In this document: positions 24,801-36,900 of the stretch, one piece after another
How positions within the stretch are numbered: the first letter of the stretch is position 1
Layout: each line of letters opens with the position of its first letter
Origin: Trochalopteron elliotii
Taxonomy: Eukaryota > Chordata > Aves > Passeriformes > Leiothrichidae
Assembly: GCA_024734555.1 (NCBI GenBank)
Contig: JANPWX010000054.1
Coordinates: forward strand, 10,007,601-10,071,600
DNA length: 64,000 nt
Reading direction: 5' to 3'
The notes under the pieces: generated by a model
Seen by the model: the letters and a program-made list of their open reading frames with translations, nothing else
Databases searched by the model: none
What the model was told of the DNA's origin: nothing
Made by a program: the position numbers and the translations under genes

Positions 24801-27800
24801 ACTATTAATGGTTCATGATGTCAGATGAGCTAACTGGCTAAGTTGGTGGTAGTGCTTCACTGGGCTTCTGAATCTTAACATGACTACCTCTATATTTTCA
24901 CCCATGGAGCTTTAAACACCAACGTCAATCAAAGGTCCTCTCCACCTCAATGTTATATGACTGGCAAGGAGACAGATGATAAAAAATCCCAACCCTCTTC
25001 TCTTCTGTCAGTGGATCTTATCCTCTGGCTGCATCTAGACGGAACAAGCAGCATGTGCTGTGGGGCACACCACAGCCCCAAAACTGCTGTTATTCAGATC
25101 TGGAACTTAGCTGAGACACCTTGCAGCTTTTCTCTGGTTTTTCTTCCCAGAGAAATCCAGGTGTGTGGGGGACACAGGGGAGGGAGGGGGGTTACCTGGA
25201 CTGAGGAGTTCAGAAGCTTCCCAGGTACACCACTATTGTCTTCCTATCTGCTTTTTCAGATGCTAATTCCTGCTAGTGAAGCTTTGTAAATGTGGCTTGT
25301 TTCTCTTGGATGTTGTACCTAGCAAGCAGTAACAGGAAAGAGCAATAACACAATTTTCAATGGATGTCCTGGGGATTCAGTGGAGATTGCTGTGTATTAA
25401 TTGGCAGATGACATAACACATGGAAGGTATACAGTTGTCTCGTGAAAGGCTAGAATTTCTAATGTAGCAGGAGCTTGAATAGTTGCAGAAAAGGACTAAA
25501 ATCCACTGGTTAATGAGACTATATGGCAAGTGCTAGAGGATTAATTAAATCTACATAGTGAGATGGTGAGCATATACTTGTCTGTATTACTGGAATAGAT
25601 GTTGGATAGACTGAAAGACAAAGACGTGATCAATCAGTGGTATCCTGCTGCCAGACATCAAGCAATTTTGTAAGCAGCAGAATTAGCAGATCCTGGCATC
25701 CTTGTCATTTCTGTTTTGTATTTGATATCTCATTCTCTCATGTCTAGTAAATGCAAGTCTGTCTGTTGTCTGTCTCTCACATTCAAAATGAGAAAGCATG
25801 TGTGTGTGTGTGTTCTTCAGTTTTTGATGCCTAATTAAGACTGCACTCAGCCTTCTTGCTTCCTATGGTGGGGTCTCTTTTGTTGAGCCTCCTATTTCCA
25901 TGTAAAGTTGTAGGAGTATTGTATCTTTGTGACTTCAGACTGTTAAAATTAGCAAATGGACTCAAAAGTTTTAGCATGAAATGGGTGAGACCAAAAGATG
26001 TGCAGCATTGACCGCATAAACCTTTCATAGGAAATTGGGCTAAAACTGCAAAAGACAGATTCACTAGTGCATCAAAAGGTGCTGTCCTGGCAAAAGCAGA
26101 AAGTCTTCTTTGGGAGAAGACTATGTAGGGAATATTCAGGGCCCAGGTGTGAGCTGTCAGCACAGAAAAACTGGCCATATGTGCTACCTTTTGCACCGAG
26201 GACACTTGCATCCAGCTCAGAGAGAAAGGCAAACGGTCAACCAGCTGAGAGATTTTTTTGAATGAATAAGCTATTCAAGTCTCCAGCAGGATACCTTGAG
26301 ACTAAGATATTGCAGCCATGCACAGTGATGTCTTTACACACTCTCTGCCTAACAAAGCTCTCCAATAGCAGTATGGCTAAGAATGGTCAAAAATCTACAA
26401 AATGACTGGGCATGTTTTTTCCCCTGGGCTGTTAACTCACCTTCAGAAAAGCCTGTTTCTTTCTGTTTTTCCAAAACCAGGAGATTGCAGTGGGGCAGTG
26501 TCTCACTGGCACCCTTAAAATCACTAGTCATTTAAGAAGAAACTGGTTTGACAAGTATTTTAACAATTTAACCTCAGATACATGCTAAAGTGTTGCAGAT
26601 TTGAGTAGGACTGTATCATTTGTCTGTACCATCCTAAATTGGAGCTGAAGCCATATTTTTGTTTTATATTATGCACAGGTTATGTGATGGAAGTGTGCAA
26701 ATATCCAAGAATGACAAGTATTTCCTATCCCAAGAGTTTTACCTTTACTTTAAAGTAAAAGAATATATACTCCTCTGCTTAACTGTTTGCAATTTAAATA
26801 CTGATCAAAGCTTTAAAGGTTGAAACTTTCAACAGGGAAATACTTAGAAGGTCAATATAACCCATCCAAATCTTATTTTGAAAGGACTTCAGGTATGTAA
26901 AGTATTAGATGTCTGCGGCCTCTAATGACTTATTGAGATATTTGCAACATTAGCCATGGAAAAATGACTTTGTCTAACATAAATAGCTGGAAGAACAAAA
27001 TTCGAGGTGACCTCATCTGAAAAAAGCAGTTGACAAGTAGCATTTCATCACAGAGGAACAGGCTCTTTATCTCTGGAAGTAGCAGAGTGCCTTATTTCCT
27101 ATAGTACTGGTTTTTCTAGAATTCAATCTTTGTAATAAAATTTACCATTGTTTGTTTCCTAGAGAACATGAACAGTATCTGACCTCATGTAAGCTGGCTT
27201 GTTCAGTAGCTTGCCTGGGCATACATCAAAATGCTTTCTTTTAATAAGGTCTGATCTTGAAAAGATTTATACCTCTTACGCTTTTCTTCCCTGTAATTAG
27301 TAGCAAAAATCAAGTCACTTCAGTGAAACTTAGATAGGAGCAAAATCTTCATAGGCTTTGCTTAACAGAAATTTTTCCATTTTGTGGATTTTTTCCAACA
27401 GAATTTAGTGTGTACATGAAATAAGTGCTTTAGAAGTTAACAAAAAGTTTTCTGTAGAAATTATTCATGACACCAACAGAATTTATGAGAGTTTTATAAC
27501 CCTTCCTTTTACTTTTTTATCTATTCCATTTGAATGTTCTTACGAGAGACAGAGCTGTATTTTCATTCCAACAGTAGGTATCAATATTACGAGGCTTTCC
27601 CAAAGAGACATATATATACATAAATCCCTATATGTGTAAATATTCATCAAAGAAGAGACTGAACCACTTTCATTGCTCTTGCTCTAAGAGCCTCTGTATG
27701 AGATATGACAGGTCTCTCTACAGCAGTGTTGCCTAGTGGGAGTTGTCTTCTTGGTGTGCAGTGATGGCTGCTGGACTCCAGCATGTATGATCAGACCTTC

Positions 27801-29020
27801 ATTTTTCCAGACTCTCTAGCATTGGAGATGGTCTGCCAAGGCTACAGAATTGCTAAGGCTGGGACTGCTGAGAGGGAGAATGATGGGAGAGTGTCCCTTG
27901 GCCCCGGCTCTGGGATTGTCTCACAGGAGCTATGGCTGGAGTACAGAAAGGAGTGATAAGACAGAACCTAGACAAAGTGTGAAGAGATGCTGAGCAGGCC
28001 ACAACTGCAGAGATTTGCAGACTCCCAGCACCATCTATTCCCTTCCTTCCCATCCACCACAGTCCTCACTATCAGCATCTCATCTTTCAACACCTCTCAG
28101 TCTCCAGTGCTGGAGCTCTGAATGGTGCTGCCAAAACACCACTCCCTGGTTTCCAAACACTCTGTCACCTTCCCTGGGCACAGCCAGGCTTTCAGTGTAG
28201 GTAACAGCCTCTGGTGTTTTAATTCAGCTAAACAACTTCACTGCAGGCATCCAGGATCCTAATGCTCCTCTGTTAAATGTTCCTCAATTGTGTACACAAC
28301 AGAAATCTGAATCATGGACTGATTCTCCTCAGACATGGAAGAAAATTGATAAACACAGGGAAGCCTCTGCTCTCTCTTTTCTTCCTCTTTACCTGTAGCT
28401 GGGTGCTCTCTGAGAGTTTCAGACAAGGAAAGTTATTTTCCTCCCGTGGAGGTTTGTTCTGCCTCTCCATGTTGGACATGCACACTGTGTTACTTTCATC
28501 TTTTTGAAGGGTTCTTTGGCACAGAAATGCTGGACATTGAGGCATTGGTAACACTAGCTTGAAGTTTGCACCTTTCTAACCTGAAGCTTGTACCACAGAA
28601 GCTGCAATAGTATAGAGTATATTTTCTTATTTTAAAATAAAAAAGAGGAGTTTGTCTTTACAGGGAGTGCAGGGTGGGGGAAAGAATAAGGGCGTTTAAG
28701 TGCCAGGTGACAATGTCCATCACACTGTTCAGTGATGAAGTTATGAAGACAAAAATAGACAAAGTGACCTCATGGCTTTCAGCAGCAATGCCTACGAGAC
28801 AAAAGAGAGGCTTTAAAAGGCTTGTGGACTGATAGCAAAGAGCTTGGACATCTCAGAGTTTTGGTTCTGCTCCAGAGGGGGACTGCTTTGCTCCTCTCTC
28901 ATTGCCTCTCTTTCTGTTTATGGGGAGTTGTGAATTAAACGGGCTTTGTGACATGCCCAGTTCTCCAGGTCTGGACTGTACTTTCTCAAGCTTGGATCAG
29001 CCTTATGCAGGTACAAATGT

Positions 29021-29474
29021 CTTTTCTTTTCCCTTTTTCTTTTCCCTTTTTCTTTTCCTCTTTTCTTTTCTTTTCTTTTCTTTTCTTTTCTTTTCTTTTC
29101 TTTTCTTTTCTTTTCTTTTCTTTTCTTTTCTTTTCCTTTATTTTCCTTTATTTTCTTTCTTTTTTTCTCTTTTCTTTTATTTTCTTTTCTTTTTTCTTTT
29201 TTCTTTTTTCTTTTTTCTTTTTTCTTTTTTCTTTTCTTTCTCTCTTCTCTTCTCTTCTCTTCTCTTCTCTTCTCTTCTCTTCTCTTCTCTTCTCTTCTCT
29301 TCTCTTCTCTTCTCTTCTCTTCTCTTCTCTTCTCTTCTCTTCTCTTCTCTTCTCTTCTCTTCTCTTCTCTTCTCTTCTCTTCTCTTCTCTTCTCTTCTCT
29401 TCTCTTCTCTTCTCTTCTCTTCTCTTCTCTTCTTTCCTTTCCTTTCCTTTCCTTTCCTTTCCTTTCCTCTCCTT
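29021..29474 (+). repeat. Polypyrimidine pentanucleotide satellite, (TTTTC)n/(CTCTT)n/(TTTCC)n
   Basis: A stepwise satellite is seen: TTTTC units first, then a short block of TTTTTTC units (about 29200-29236), then about 190 bases of CTCTT units (about 29242-29430), and finally TTTCC units. The + strand has only three A interruptions (29140, 29150, 29179), and 29180-29474 is a pure 295-base pyrimidine run. Such homopurine-homopyrimidine tracts can form triplex DNA. It sits 2 kb before exon 4 of SYNPO2L. Two long open frames across it encode only Phe/Leu/Ser runs and are not genes. Confidence 0.97.
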
Positions 29475-30838
29475 ATTTTAGTCTACTCTCCTTACCCTAT
29501 TCTTTTGCCTTTTCTGATTTCATTCGTGCTCTTTACCTTCTACAAGTCGTCTTAGGAAGAGTTCTCTTCCTGTTTTTTCTTAAACTGTTGTGAAAGATTG
29601 TAGCTTGAATAGCATGACCATTTTTCTCTTGGGAGGACTGGTGTAATTAGTCATGTGCTTTAGCTTTTGATGAGGAGAGAGGTAGGAAGAAGAAAAGAAG
29701 GAGATGAGAAGCAGGTTCCAGAGGGCCCTATTTGCCAGCTCCTTCAGAGCACAGGACAGTTCAGAGCAACTTCCTAGGGAAGTTGTACATGGATCCTAAT
29801 GCTGAGCCAGGACTACAAGCTGGTGGAGTTAAAGCCAAGACCATCCTCTGTTACATTTTCTCTGACAGTATTTGTTAGCCCAGACTTTAGGGCTGGCACT
29901 TCTATGGTAGTCTGCTGTCAGAACGGGCTGTGCAGACATCCCTTTGAATGCTATTGCTCCCTATCTGTTAGCTCCTGATGCTAGAAATCCTCCTGTGAGT
30001 CACTCAGGCCAGAGTTTGCATATTCTGCACTTGACTAAGATTCTGTGGTGCTGCTCTTTCTCCTTGTAAATTTAGAAAGAAAATACCATCAGGTGAGGTG
30101 TAGTAACTTGTAGCAAGGTTGTTTGTAGCAACTTCTCTTATTTTCTCTATTGTCAACACCCCCTAGAGACACATCAAAGCAGATCTGTAAATGAAGTGGG
30201 CAGACCTTCAGGGACTGTAGTTTGTTTCCATCACAGAAAGCAGGTCTTTGAGGGCAAGTCTGTGACTGCCCTGAAGAACATTAAATCTACACAAAAACCT
30301 GGACACTACTTCAGTCTTGGTTTAGCAAGGTGGAGTCATTCTGTAAGGAAAGTTTTGCAAAGAACCTTCATTTTGCAAATGCAAGTAAAAATAATGAGCC
30401 ATTTCAGCATTGCTTTTTCCTGTTTCTAGTTCTGGGTGCAAAGGAGAGGGATGGACTGTGCATCCACATGAAATGATCTCAAACCACAGAAGTCCCCTTG
30501 CTGAAATCCTAAAGCAGCAGCATGTGCTATGGAATGGCTGCAAACTTTGAGAGCTTCCTGGAAGGATGACTGCTTTGCAAATCAACACTTTATTTTCAGC
30601 ATGGGGTGGAAGAGGGAAGCTCTTTCTGATGTGGTTATACTGATGCAGTACAGAATGATGACACTTGCCACAATTCTGTGGCCTAGAAGGGTTTTAGGAG
30701 ACTGCAGCCCCTAGGAAAACTAGTAAACTTCTTAAATAAGCTCTCTGTCCCTCACTGCAGGTGACTTTGCCACATTAACAGGTTCACATTGAATGAATGA
30801 ATGCTTTGTGATAAAATGATCACAAGGGAGATCCTGAG

Positions 30839-31206
30839 NNNNNNNNNNNNNNNNNNNNNNNNNNNNNNNNNNNNNNNNNNNNNNNNNNNNNNNNNNNNNN
30901 NNNNNNNNNNNNNNNNNNNNNNNNNNNNNNNNNNNNNNNNNNNNNNNNNNNNNNNNNNNNNNNNNNNNNNNNNNNNNNNNNNNNNNNNNNNNNNNNNNNN
31001 NNNNNNNNNNNNNNNNNNNNNNNNNNNNNNNNNNNNNNNNNNNNNNNNNNNNNNNNNNNNNNNNNNNNNNNNNNNNNNNNNNNNNNNNNNNNNNNNNNNN
31101 NNNNNNNNNNNNNNNNNNNNNNNNNNNNNNNNNNNNNNNNNNNNNNNNNNNNNNNNNNNNNNNNNNNNNNNNNNNNNNNNNNNNNNNNNNNNNNNNNNNN
31201 NNNNNN
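30839..31206. other. Assembly gap (368 N)
   Basis: A run of 368 unknown bases in SYNPO2L intron 3, 319 bases upstream of exon 4. The true size is unknown. It may reflect difficult sequence, like the satellite 1.4 kb upstream. ORFs spanning it are meaningless. Confidence 0.99.
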
Positions 31207-31525
31207 GGACTCTTGGCCACATGCTTCAGAAATAGGAAATCCCAGGTCAAATGGAGGAAACTTAGACCAGCCATCAGAGTGGGAGGAGTTCCCTCCCCAC
31301 ACCTGCATCGACTTCTATTGTGTTTGCAGGGAAAGAGAAAACTGCTCCTGATTTTCTATCAACAGTGTGTAAAGACATTATCATCAGCAAAACTGCAATG
31401 AAAAAGAAAGGCAAGGGGTCTGTTTCCTCTTATGTGCACTAGAGCACCTATAGCCATTTCCCTGTCCACCTTTGCCCACCCAAGCTTTTCTGATCTCTGA
31501 GACTGCCTCTTTCCATCTCTTTCAG

Positions 31526-33862
31526 AGCTCCACCGCCACGAAAGCATCCAGGAGAAGAATGTGAAAGAGGCCAAAACCAAGTGCAGAACCATTGCTTCCC
31601 TGCTGACAGATGCCCCCAACCCCCACTCCAAGGGGGTGCTGATGTTTAAGAAGCGCAGGCAGAGGGCTAAGAAGTATACACTGGTAAGCTTTGGCAGTGT
31701 TGATGAAGACCGCTCCTACGAGGAGGAAGACGGAGTTTTTCCAACTAGTGAGTCTGAATTTGATGAGGAAGGTTTCTCTGATGCCCGAAGCCTAACTAAT
31801 CACTCAGACTGGGACAACACTTACCTAGACATTGAAAAGTCCAAATCTGACTCTGAACAGAAGGAAGAGAAGCAAAAAGGTTTGAGTGAGGCCTCAGGTA
31901 AAGGAGCACGATTATTTGAGCAGCAGAGGGAACGGGCTGGGAAGTACACAGTTGAGAAAACTCCAGTGCAGAAGAGCCCAGAGCTTGCCTCAGCTGCCCA
32001 GCCAAAGCAGGGCACAGTGAACGGAGACATGCCTGTGCCAGAGAAGGCAGACAGTATGCCCCTCAGCATCCACCTGGAAGGTGTGCAAGTGCCCAGCAAG
32101 CAGCCAGCCACCATCCCCACTCAGCTCCTGACTGCCCCCAGCCCCACTTTCTTCCCACCTCCCCCAAGCACCCCCGACCCCTTCTCTGCAAGTTCAACAA
32201 GCATGTTCAACAGGTCTGCACGGCCCTTTACTCCTGGCTTTTCTGGCCAACGTCCAGCAACATCCTCTGTCATCTTTAGGCCATCTGCACCCAAAAAACC
32301 CACTGAAAGTCCAGGTGGGCAAAGCACAGTGGTTCCCCCTTTCTCACCTCTGGTTCCAGGAACACCTGCCAATGCACCAGTGCCAACACAGCGTGGTCCG
32401 GTCAGCTCCTCCACGTCTCTGTATATTCCTGCACCAGGAAGACCAACATCACCACTGGGGTCACAGCCAAAAGGGGGAGGAAGTGCTCCAGAGATCAAAC
32501 CTTCTGCCAACACTGCCCGGACGTCCACCACCTCTATCTTTCTGTCATCTCCCTCAAAGCCAGGAGGGGATATGGCCTCCGCAGGATCCCAGCCACGAGT
32601 CCCTGGAACAGCCTCTTCTTCATTGTATATTAGTCCAGCACCATCACAGCACATGAGAAGCAGTTCCCCTGTGCCCAAGCAGCCTTCTCCTGCCATCACT
32701 CCAACAACACCACGACCTCCTTCAGATCCCTTAACCTCCAGGGAGCAGAGGATTGCTGTGCCAGCTCCCCGCACAGGCATCCTGCAGGAGGCTCGCCGAC
32801 GAGGCAACAAGAAACCCATGTTCAGTAAGATTGAGGAGAAGAAGAAGAATTCACCCAACCCTGAGCTCCTGTCTCTGGTGCAGAACCTGGATGAGAAGCC
32901 AAAAGGTGACCACCCGGGGGCAGGCTTTGAGTCTGGGCCTGAGGAGGACTTCCTCAGCCTGGGTGCTGAGGCCTGCAACTTCATGCAGTCCTCAGGCCGC
33001 AAGTTCAAGACCCCACCTCCAGTGGCCCCCAAGCCTCAGCAAGATGCTGGATTGGTAAACGGGGCCCAGGACATGCCTCAGCTTAAAGGCAAGGGGGCAG
33101 AGCTCTTTGCCAAACGCCAGAGCCGCATGGACAAATTTGTGGTGGAAACAACACCGAAGCCAGAGTACAAGCCCAGGACCCCCTCTCCATCCCCTTCTCT
33201 ACCCTCATGCTGGAAATATTCACCCAACATCCGGGCTCCCCCTCCAATAGCTTACAACCCAATGCATTCCCCTTTCTACCCCCTGGCAGCCACCAAATCT
33301 CAGGCTAGCAAAGCAGAGAGCAAAGTGAAAAAGGCACCTGGCCAGAAATCAGGGATCAAGGTCATTGATTTAATGCGCCACCAGCCCTATCAATTAAAGT
33401 CAGCCATGTTCTGTTTTGATGATCCCCCAAGCCCCAACACTCAGAATACTCCTGGTCAGCCAACCCCACAGGCTAGCACATCCTTCATGACCGCCAAGCA
33501 GGTCCCTGTGAAAATAGCCAAGACCCAGGAGATTCGTCGCTTCTCCACTCCGGCTCCCATGCCAACTTCCAGCAGCCTGGCGCCCACTGTGCTTGTGCCC
33601 CGCTCAGCCACCACGCTGGATGAGCCATTGTGGAGAACAGAAATGGCCTCTTCTGCCCCTGCTACACCAGCACCCTTCCAGCTGGAGCTCAGCCCCCCCC
33701 CCTAAGCCATATCAGAGCTCCCCAGAGCCTGGACAGGTGGGACAGGGACCTCCTCCAAACTCAGCCTCTGCCTCTCGGTTTCAGGTGGCCAGGCCCAAGT
33801 TCTCTGCAGCAAGAACAGGCATGCAGGCCAATGTGTGGAGGCCAAGTTTTGGCCATCACTGA
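31526..33862 (+). CDS. SYNPO2L: SYNPO2L coding exon 4 (main body), with +1 frameshift near the 3' end
   Basis: The last exon starts in codon 311 (Lys) and encodes about 70% of the protein. Conserved parts: CRTIASLLTDAPNPHSKG then VLMFKKRRQRAKKYTLVSFG (330-367); a second KG..LF motif (436-454); FNRSARPFTPG (538-548); KTPPPVAPKP (805-814, SH3-type proline motif); a third KG..LF motif (833-851); WKYSPNIRAPPPIAYNP (873-889); and RRFSTP (981-986, a possible 14-3-3/basophilic kinase site). Between these it is Pro/Ser/Thr-rich and disordered. The continuous frame stops at TAA 33703-33705, directly after ten C (33693-33702). The conserved family C-terminus, FQVARPKFSAARTGMQANVW with a few more residues, lies in the next frame and ends at TGA 33860-33862. 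One base fewer in the C run would join them, giving 1088 residues instead of 1036 (human about 977). The acceptor is ctctttcag. The product acts at the Z-disc and on actin bundles. Confidence 0.95.
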
Positions 33863-36412
33863 GGCAGGCGCCCCTCCCATCCTGTCTGTGGCCCCGCAGA
33901 GATAGTGTTTGTTTTGTCTGTCATGTCAGCTCAGTACATTGGGATGAGTGACACAAAATGAAGAAAAAAACCCTCAAAAAATTACTGCCCTTCTGCACCA
34001 CCCCCTTCCCCAGCCTCCCCTTGGTCTCAGATGGGATACTTCATGGAAAGGCTCACTGGCTGTGGCTACAGCAGGAGGAAGAATGTGGAGAGAGGGCACG
34101 TGTGTGGTACACAAAGACTGGGAACTTGTTCACAGCAGCAAAACCCCCCTCCAGAGGGGGTGAATGGCAGAGGTTGTCTCACATGGAGACATACGTGAAG
34201 CAGTAGTTTTCCTTTCCCAAGGGCTTTGGAGTCACCCCTGCATAGAAGGAAACTAGGAGGCAAGAGCTTTCCAGGAAGAAAGGGTAAGAGGTGAGATTAC
34301 AAAACAGAAGCCCCAGCTTTCCCATTAGACTGTTGTCCTCTGATCCTCCCAGTCTGTACACTTGTGTGTGCACACACATGCACACAGCAACACTCAGCAG
34401 GGAGTGAAAGAACAAGTGGGGCCTCACCTGGGACACTTCTCCCAGACTTCCCCCCTCTGTGGGGGCATGGGAAAGAAGGCAAGAGAGCAGAGTGAGCAGT
34501 GGTGTTTGCCTGTGCACATGTGGCCCAAGAGTGGCCATGTGTACCTGCTCCTCCAGTCACCAGGGCTGGGGGTAAAAGAGAGAGTCATTTTAGCTGGTAC
34601 TAAATACCACTATCAGGTCTGGAAATAGTTTGCCAAAGAGGGGCTTTGAGAGGACTCGATGGGGCTATCACCCACTGTGGGAACTGCAGAAGGAAGTATC
34701 CATTTCTGTGGATACACCAAGTCAAAGCTAAGTCAGGCAGTGTCTGGTTGGCACAAAGAAAGGCCCTGCAGCATCAGTCCCACTGAACAGGATATGGGTA
34801 CTGTAAGTAGAAAGGTGGATTGCATGGGAGAAGGTACAGTTGGCTTTAAAATGAGGCAGGACTGAATAAGCATTTGTACATGATCTTTTTGTTTCGTTTA
34901 GGACAGAAGTGGGGCAAGATTAGAAATGGGTCACAGCATAAAACTTGCTGAAAGCTTTGTGATGAGGGGAAAAGAGAGGGCCTTTACAGACATTCTCAGC
35001 ATGGAAGTGGAGGTCAGGAAAACAGAAAGTCACAAGTAAAACTTCATACAAAATGACTTAGGTATTATTGTGGGGCCTATTTGATAAAACCAGAAGTGCT
35101 CTGAGAATCCCAGAGGATCTGCACTCACACACATATACAGAGTTCAGTTTGCTGATGATGCTGAGGAAACAGTACTGGTTATTCCTTGAATGTCCCAGGC
35201 TAGCCTCCAACCTAATTCCTACACTACAGGCTTACATGAAGAAAGCACTGCCTTCCCAAGGAAGAATTCAGTGTATTAGTAGGGACTGTGCATGTGTGTG
35301 TGCATGTCATGTGTACTCTGGTTTACACACCCCCTGCTTGTGGTCCTCCTTTGCCAGCAGCCACTTTTCCAGTGTGATCCCACAAGTACACCAAGAAAGC
35401 ATTGCTCTGAAATGCTGGCTCCAAACACAGCGAATGCCTCAGCTACAGGGAGGGGATTTGCCACCTCTTTCTGGGTCAGGGTGTCTCACCCTTTGCTAAA
35501 CTCTTGGGAACATGTACATGAGGCAGAACGAGGGTCTCATAGCCCTCTCTCCTTGAGACAAGTCTCCCTCTCACTAGGCTTGCTCCTCTCCTTCAAGCAG
35601 TAGCCATTCTCTGACTGGACTGAGCACCAACTTTGGATATACAAAAGTTTACGTTCTGGGGGAAAAAAAAAGGAATGCAAGCAGGTTTGAAGCAGTCTGT
35701 ATGCAGTGCAGCTAATGTTATTTCATACTAAATCTAAGTCAACCTTCCTCTGCACAGCAGCAACTTATGATGTGTAGCTTTTTTTATGACAGCTGGGGCT
35801 CTACTTTTTCTTGGAGGCTTGAAACTCTTTCTCTGTGAGCGCCTGGAGATTTTTCACATGTGCTCTCCTATGAAGAAAAAGAAGGCTGGAAAACCTAGCT
35901 AACATGTGTGATCCTGGACAGGCTTGGGAGGGAAAGAATGAGAGAAAAGGAGAAGTAATACACAATTCTGCCTTTGAATCCTTCACATTCTGGCTGGACG
36001 TTTTTGCAGGCCTGTGTTTGCAGTGCACATTCCTGGTGGCCCTGAAACATATAATGAGTGTGCTGGGGAGAGAGGAGGACAAAACTTTCCCCTCACTTGG
36101 CACACTATCAACCATGGGAGAGGATTGTAAGAAAAGCCATGGGAACACCTTGAGCTAAAGGACAAAAGTGAGGCTGAGTCAGAAGAGATGCTGCATCTGG
36201 TTATATGACATGGGAGCAGCTGACCTGAATTGATGAGGAGATTGTGTCCCTGAAAAGCCCCAGAGGGGATGTCTTAGGAGAAATCATCACCACAGAGTTA
36301 ATTGAGATCACCAGAATCCACTTAGCTCCAGTGAAGGGGAGCAGCCATGCTACAAAACCTATCTCAGATGATTGCTTTCTCACTCATCCTGTACTGCATT
36401 GCATTGCTTCTT

Positions 36413-36480
36413 AAAAAAAACAAAACAAAACAAAACAAAAAAAAAAAAAAACAAAAAAAAAAAAAACCAAAAAACCACAA
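36413..36480 (+). repeat. A-rich / (CAAAA)n simple repeat
   Basis: CAAAA units are followed by long A runs broken by single C residues. It could be the remnant of a retroposed poly(A) tail, but no source element is recognisable just upstream. Confidence 0.9.
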
Positions 36481-36871
36481 CAACCTGTGTGCAAACTGAA
36501 CCTCTGTGACTCTTCCCAAACATGGAGGGAGGAATCTTCTGTTTTATCTAGGAAAGCTGTATGAAGGAACTCAAGAAGTAGCAGTGCTCCAAAAGCTTTG
36601 TCTCTCATCTCCTTGTGGAGTATTGTCTGTCCTGGCTAGATTGAAGCCATTAGCCTTAGACAGACAAGCTAGCCCAGGCTGAAAGCACTACTGAACTCAG
36701 GTGTAGAGAGGGGTTGTGTGGACCAGAGGAAGGGTGCTCAACATAATTCTGCAGTCAAGAAATAACCTCAGAAAGTCTGAATCTTACTCCAGTATCCCTT
36801 TCCCTCAGGCCCCTAAAGTTAAGTGCTCTCAGGGTCTGAAAGTCTCAGGAAATTAATTTTGCCACTGGAAA

Positions 36872-36877
36872 AATAAA
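36872..36877 (+). terminator. SYNPO2L: Candidate SYNPO2L polyadenylation signal
   Basis: The first canonical AATAAA after the SYNPO2L stop. No direct evidence links it to the transcript. A further AATAAA lies at 38332-38337, and either could be used or be a chance match. Confidence 0.25.
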
Positions 36878-36900
36878 TAAGTCTGGCCTTAGCATGTCAG

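Larger units (their letters stand above)
19043..31525 (+). other. SYNPO2L: SYNPO2L intron 3 (12.5 kb), contains satellite and gap
   Basis: The intron runs from gtaagt to ctctttcag. It carries a palindrome with a MEF2-type site near 21.8 kb, a (TG)n microsatellite near 25.8 kb, the polypyrimidine satellite (29021-29474) and an assembly gap (30839-31206). Otherwise it is AT-rich unique-looking DNA. No extra coding exon is recognisable. An alternative first exon for short isoforms could be present, including inside the gap, but cannot be seen. Confidence 0.85.
33863..36900 (+). other. SYNPO2L: SYNPO2L 3' UTR and downstream DNA
   Basis: After the conserved stop there is no further coding sequence. 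I found no AATAAA or ATTAAA until AATAAA at 36872-36877, so the 3' UTR could reach about 3 kb, unless a variant signal (for example AATAAG near 34865) is used. Small overlapping ORFs here are not conserved families. An A-rich repeat lies at 36413-36480. Confidence 0.5.

Noticed and set aside
28902..29555. Two overlapping long ORFs of Phe/Leu/Ser
   Set aside because: They translate the pyrimidine satellite; the open frame comes from the lack of purines, not from selection.
30732..31308. ORFs spanning the N run on both strands
   Set aside because: Almost all of their length is unknown sequence.
32121..33032. 303-codon minus-strand ORF
   Set aside because: It is the antisense shadow of the Pro/Ser-rich SYNPO2L exon 4; the + strand frame is conserved with known proteins and this one is not.
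33561..33705. TAA at 33703-33705 as the true SYNPO2L stop
   Set aside because: It follows a ten-base C run, and the family C-terminus is intact in the next frame, so I take 33860-33862 as the natural stop.
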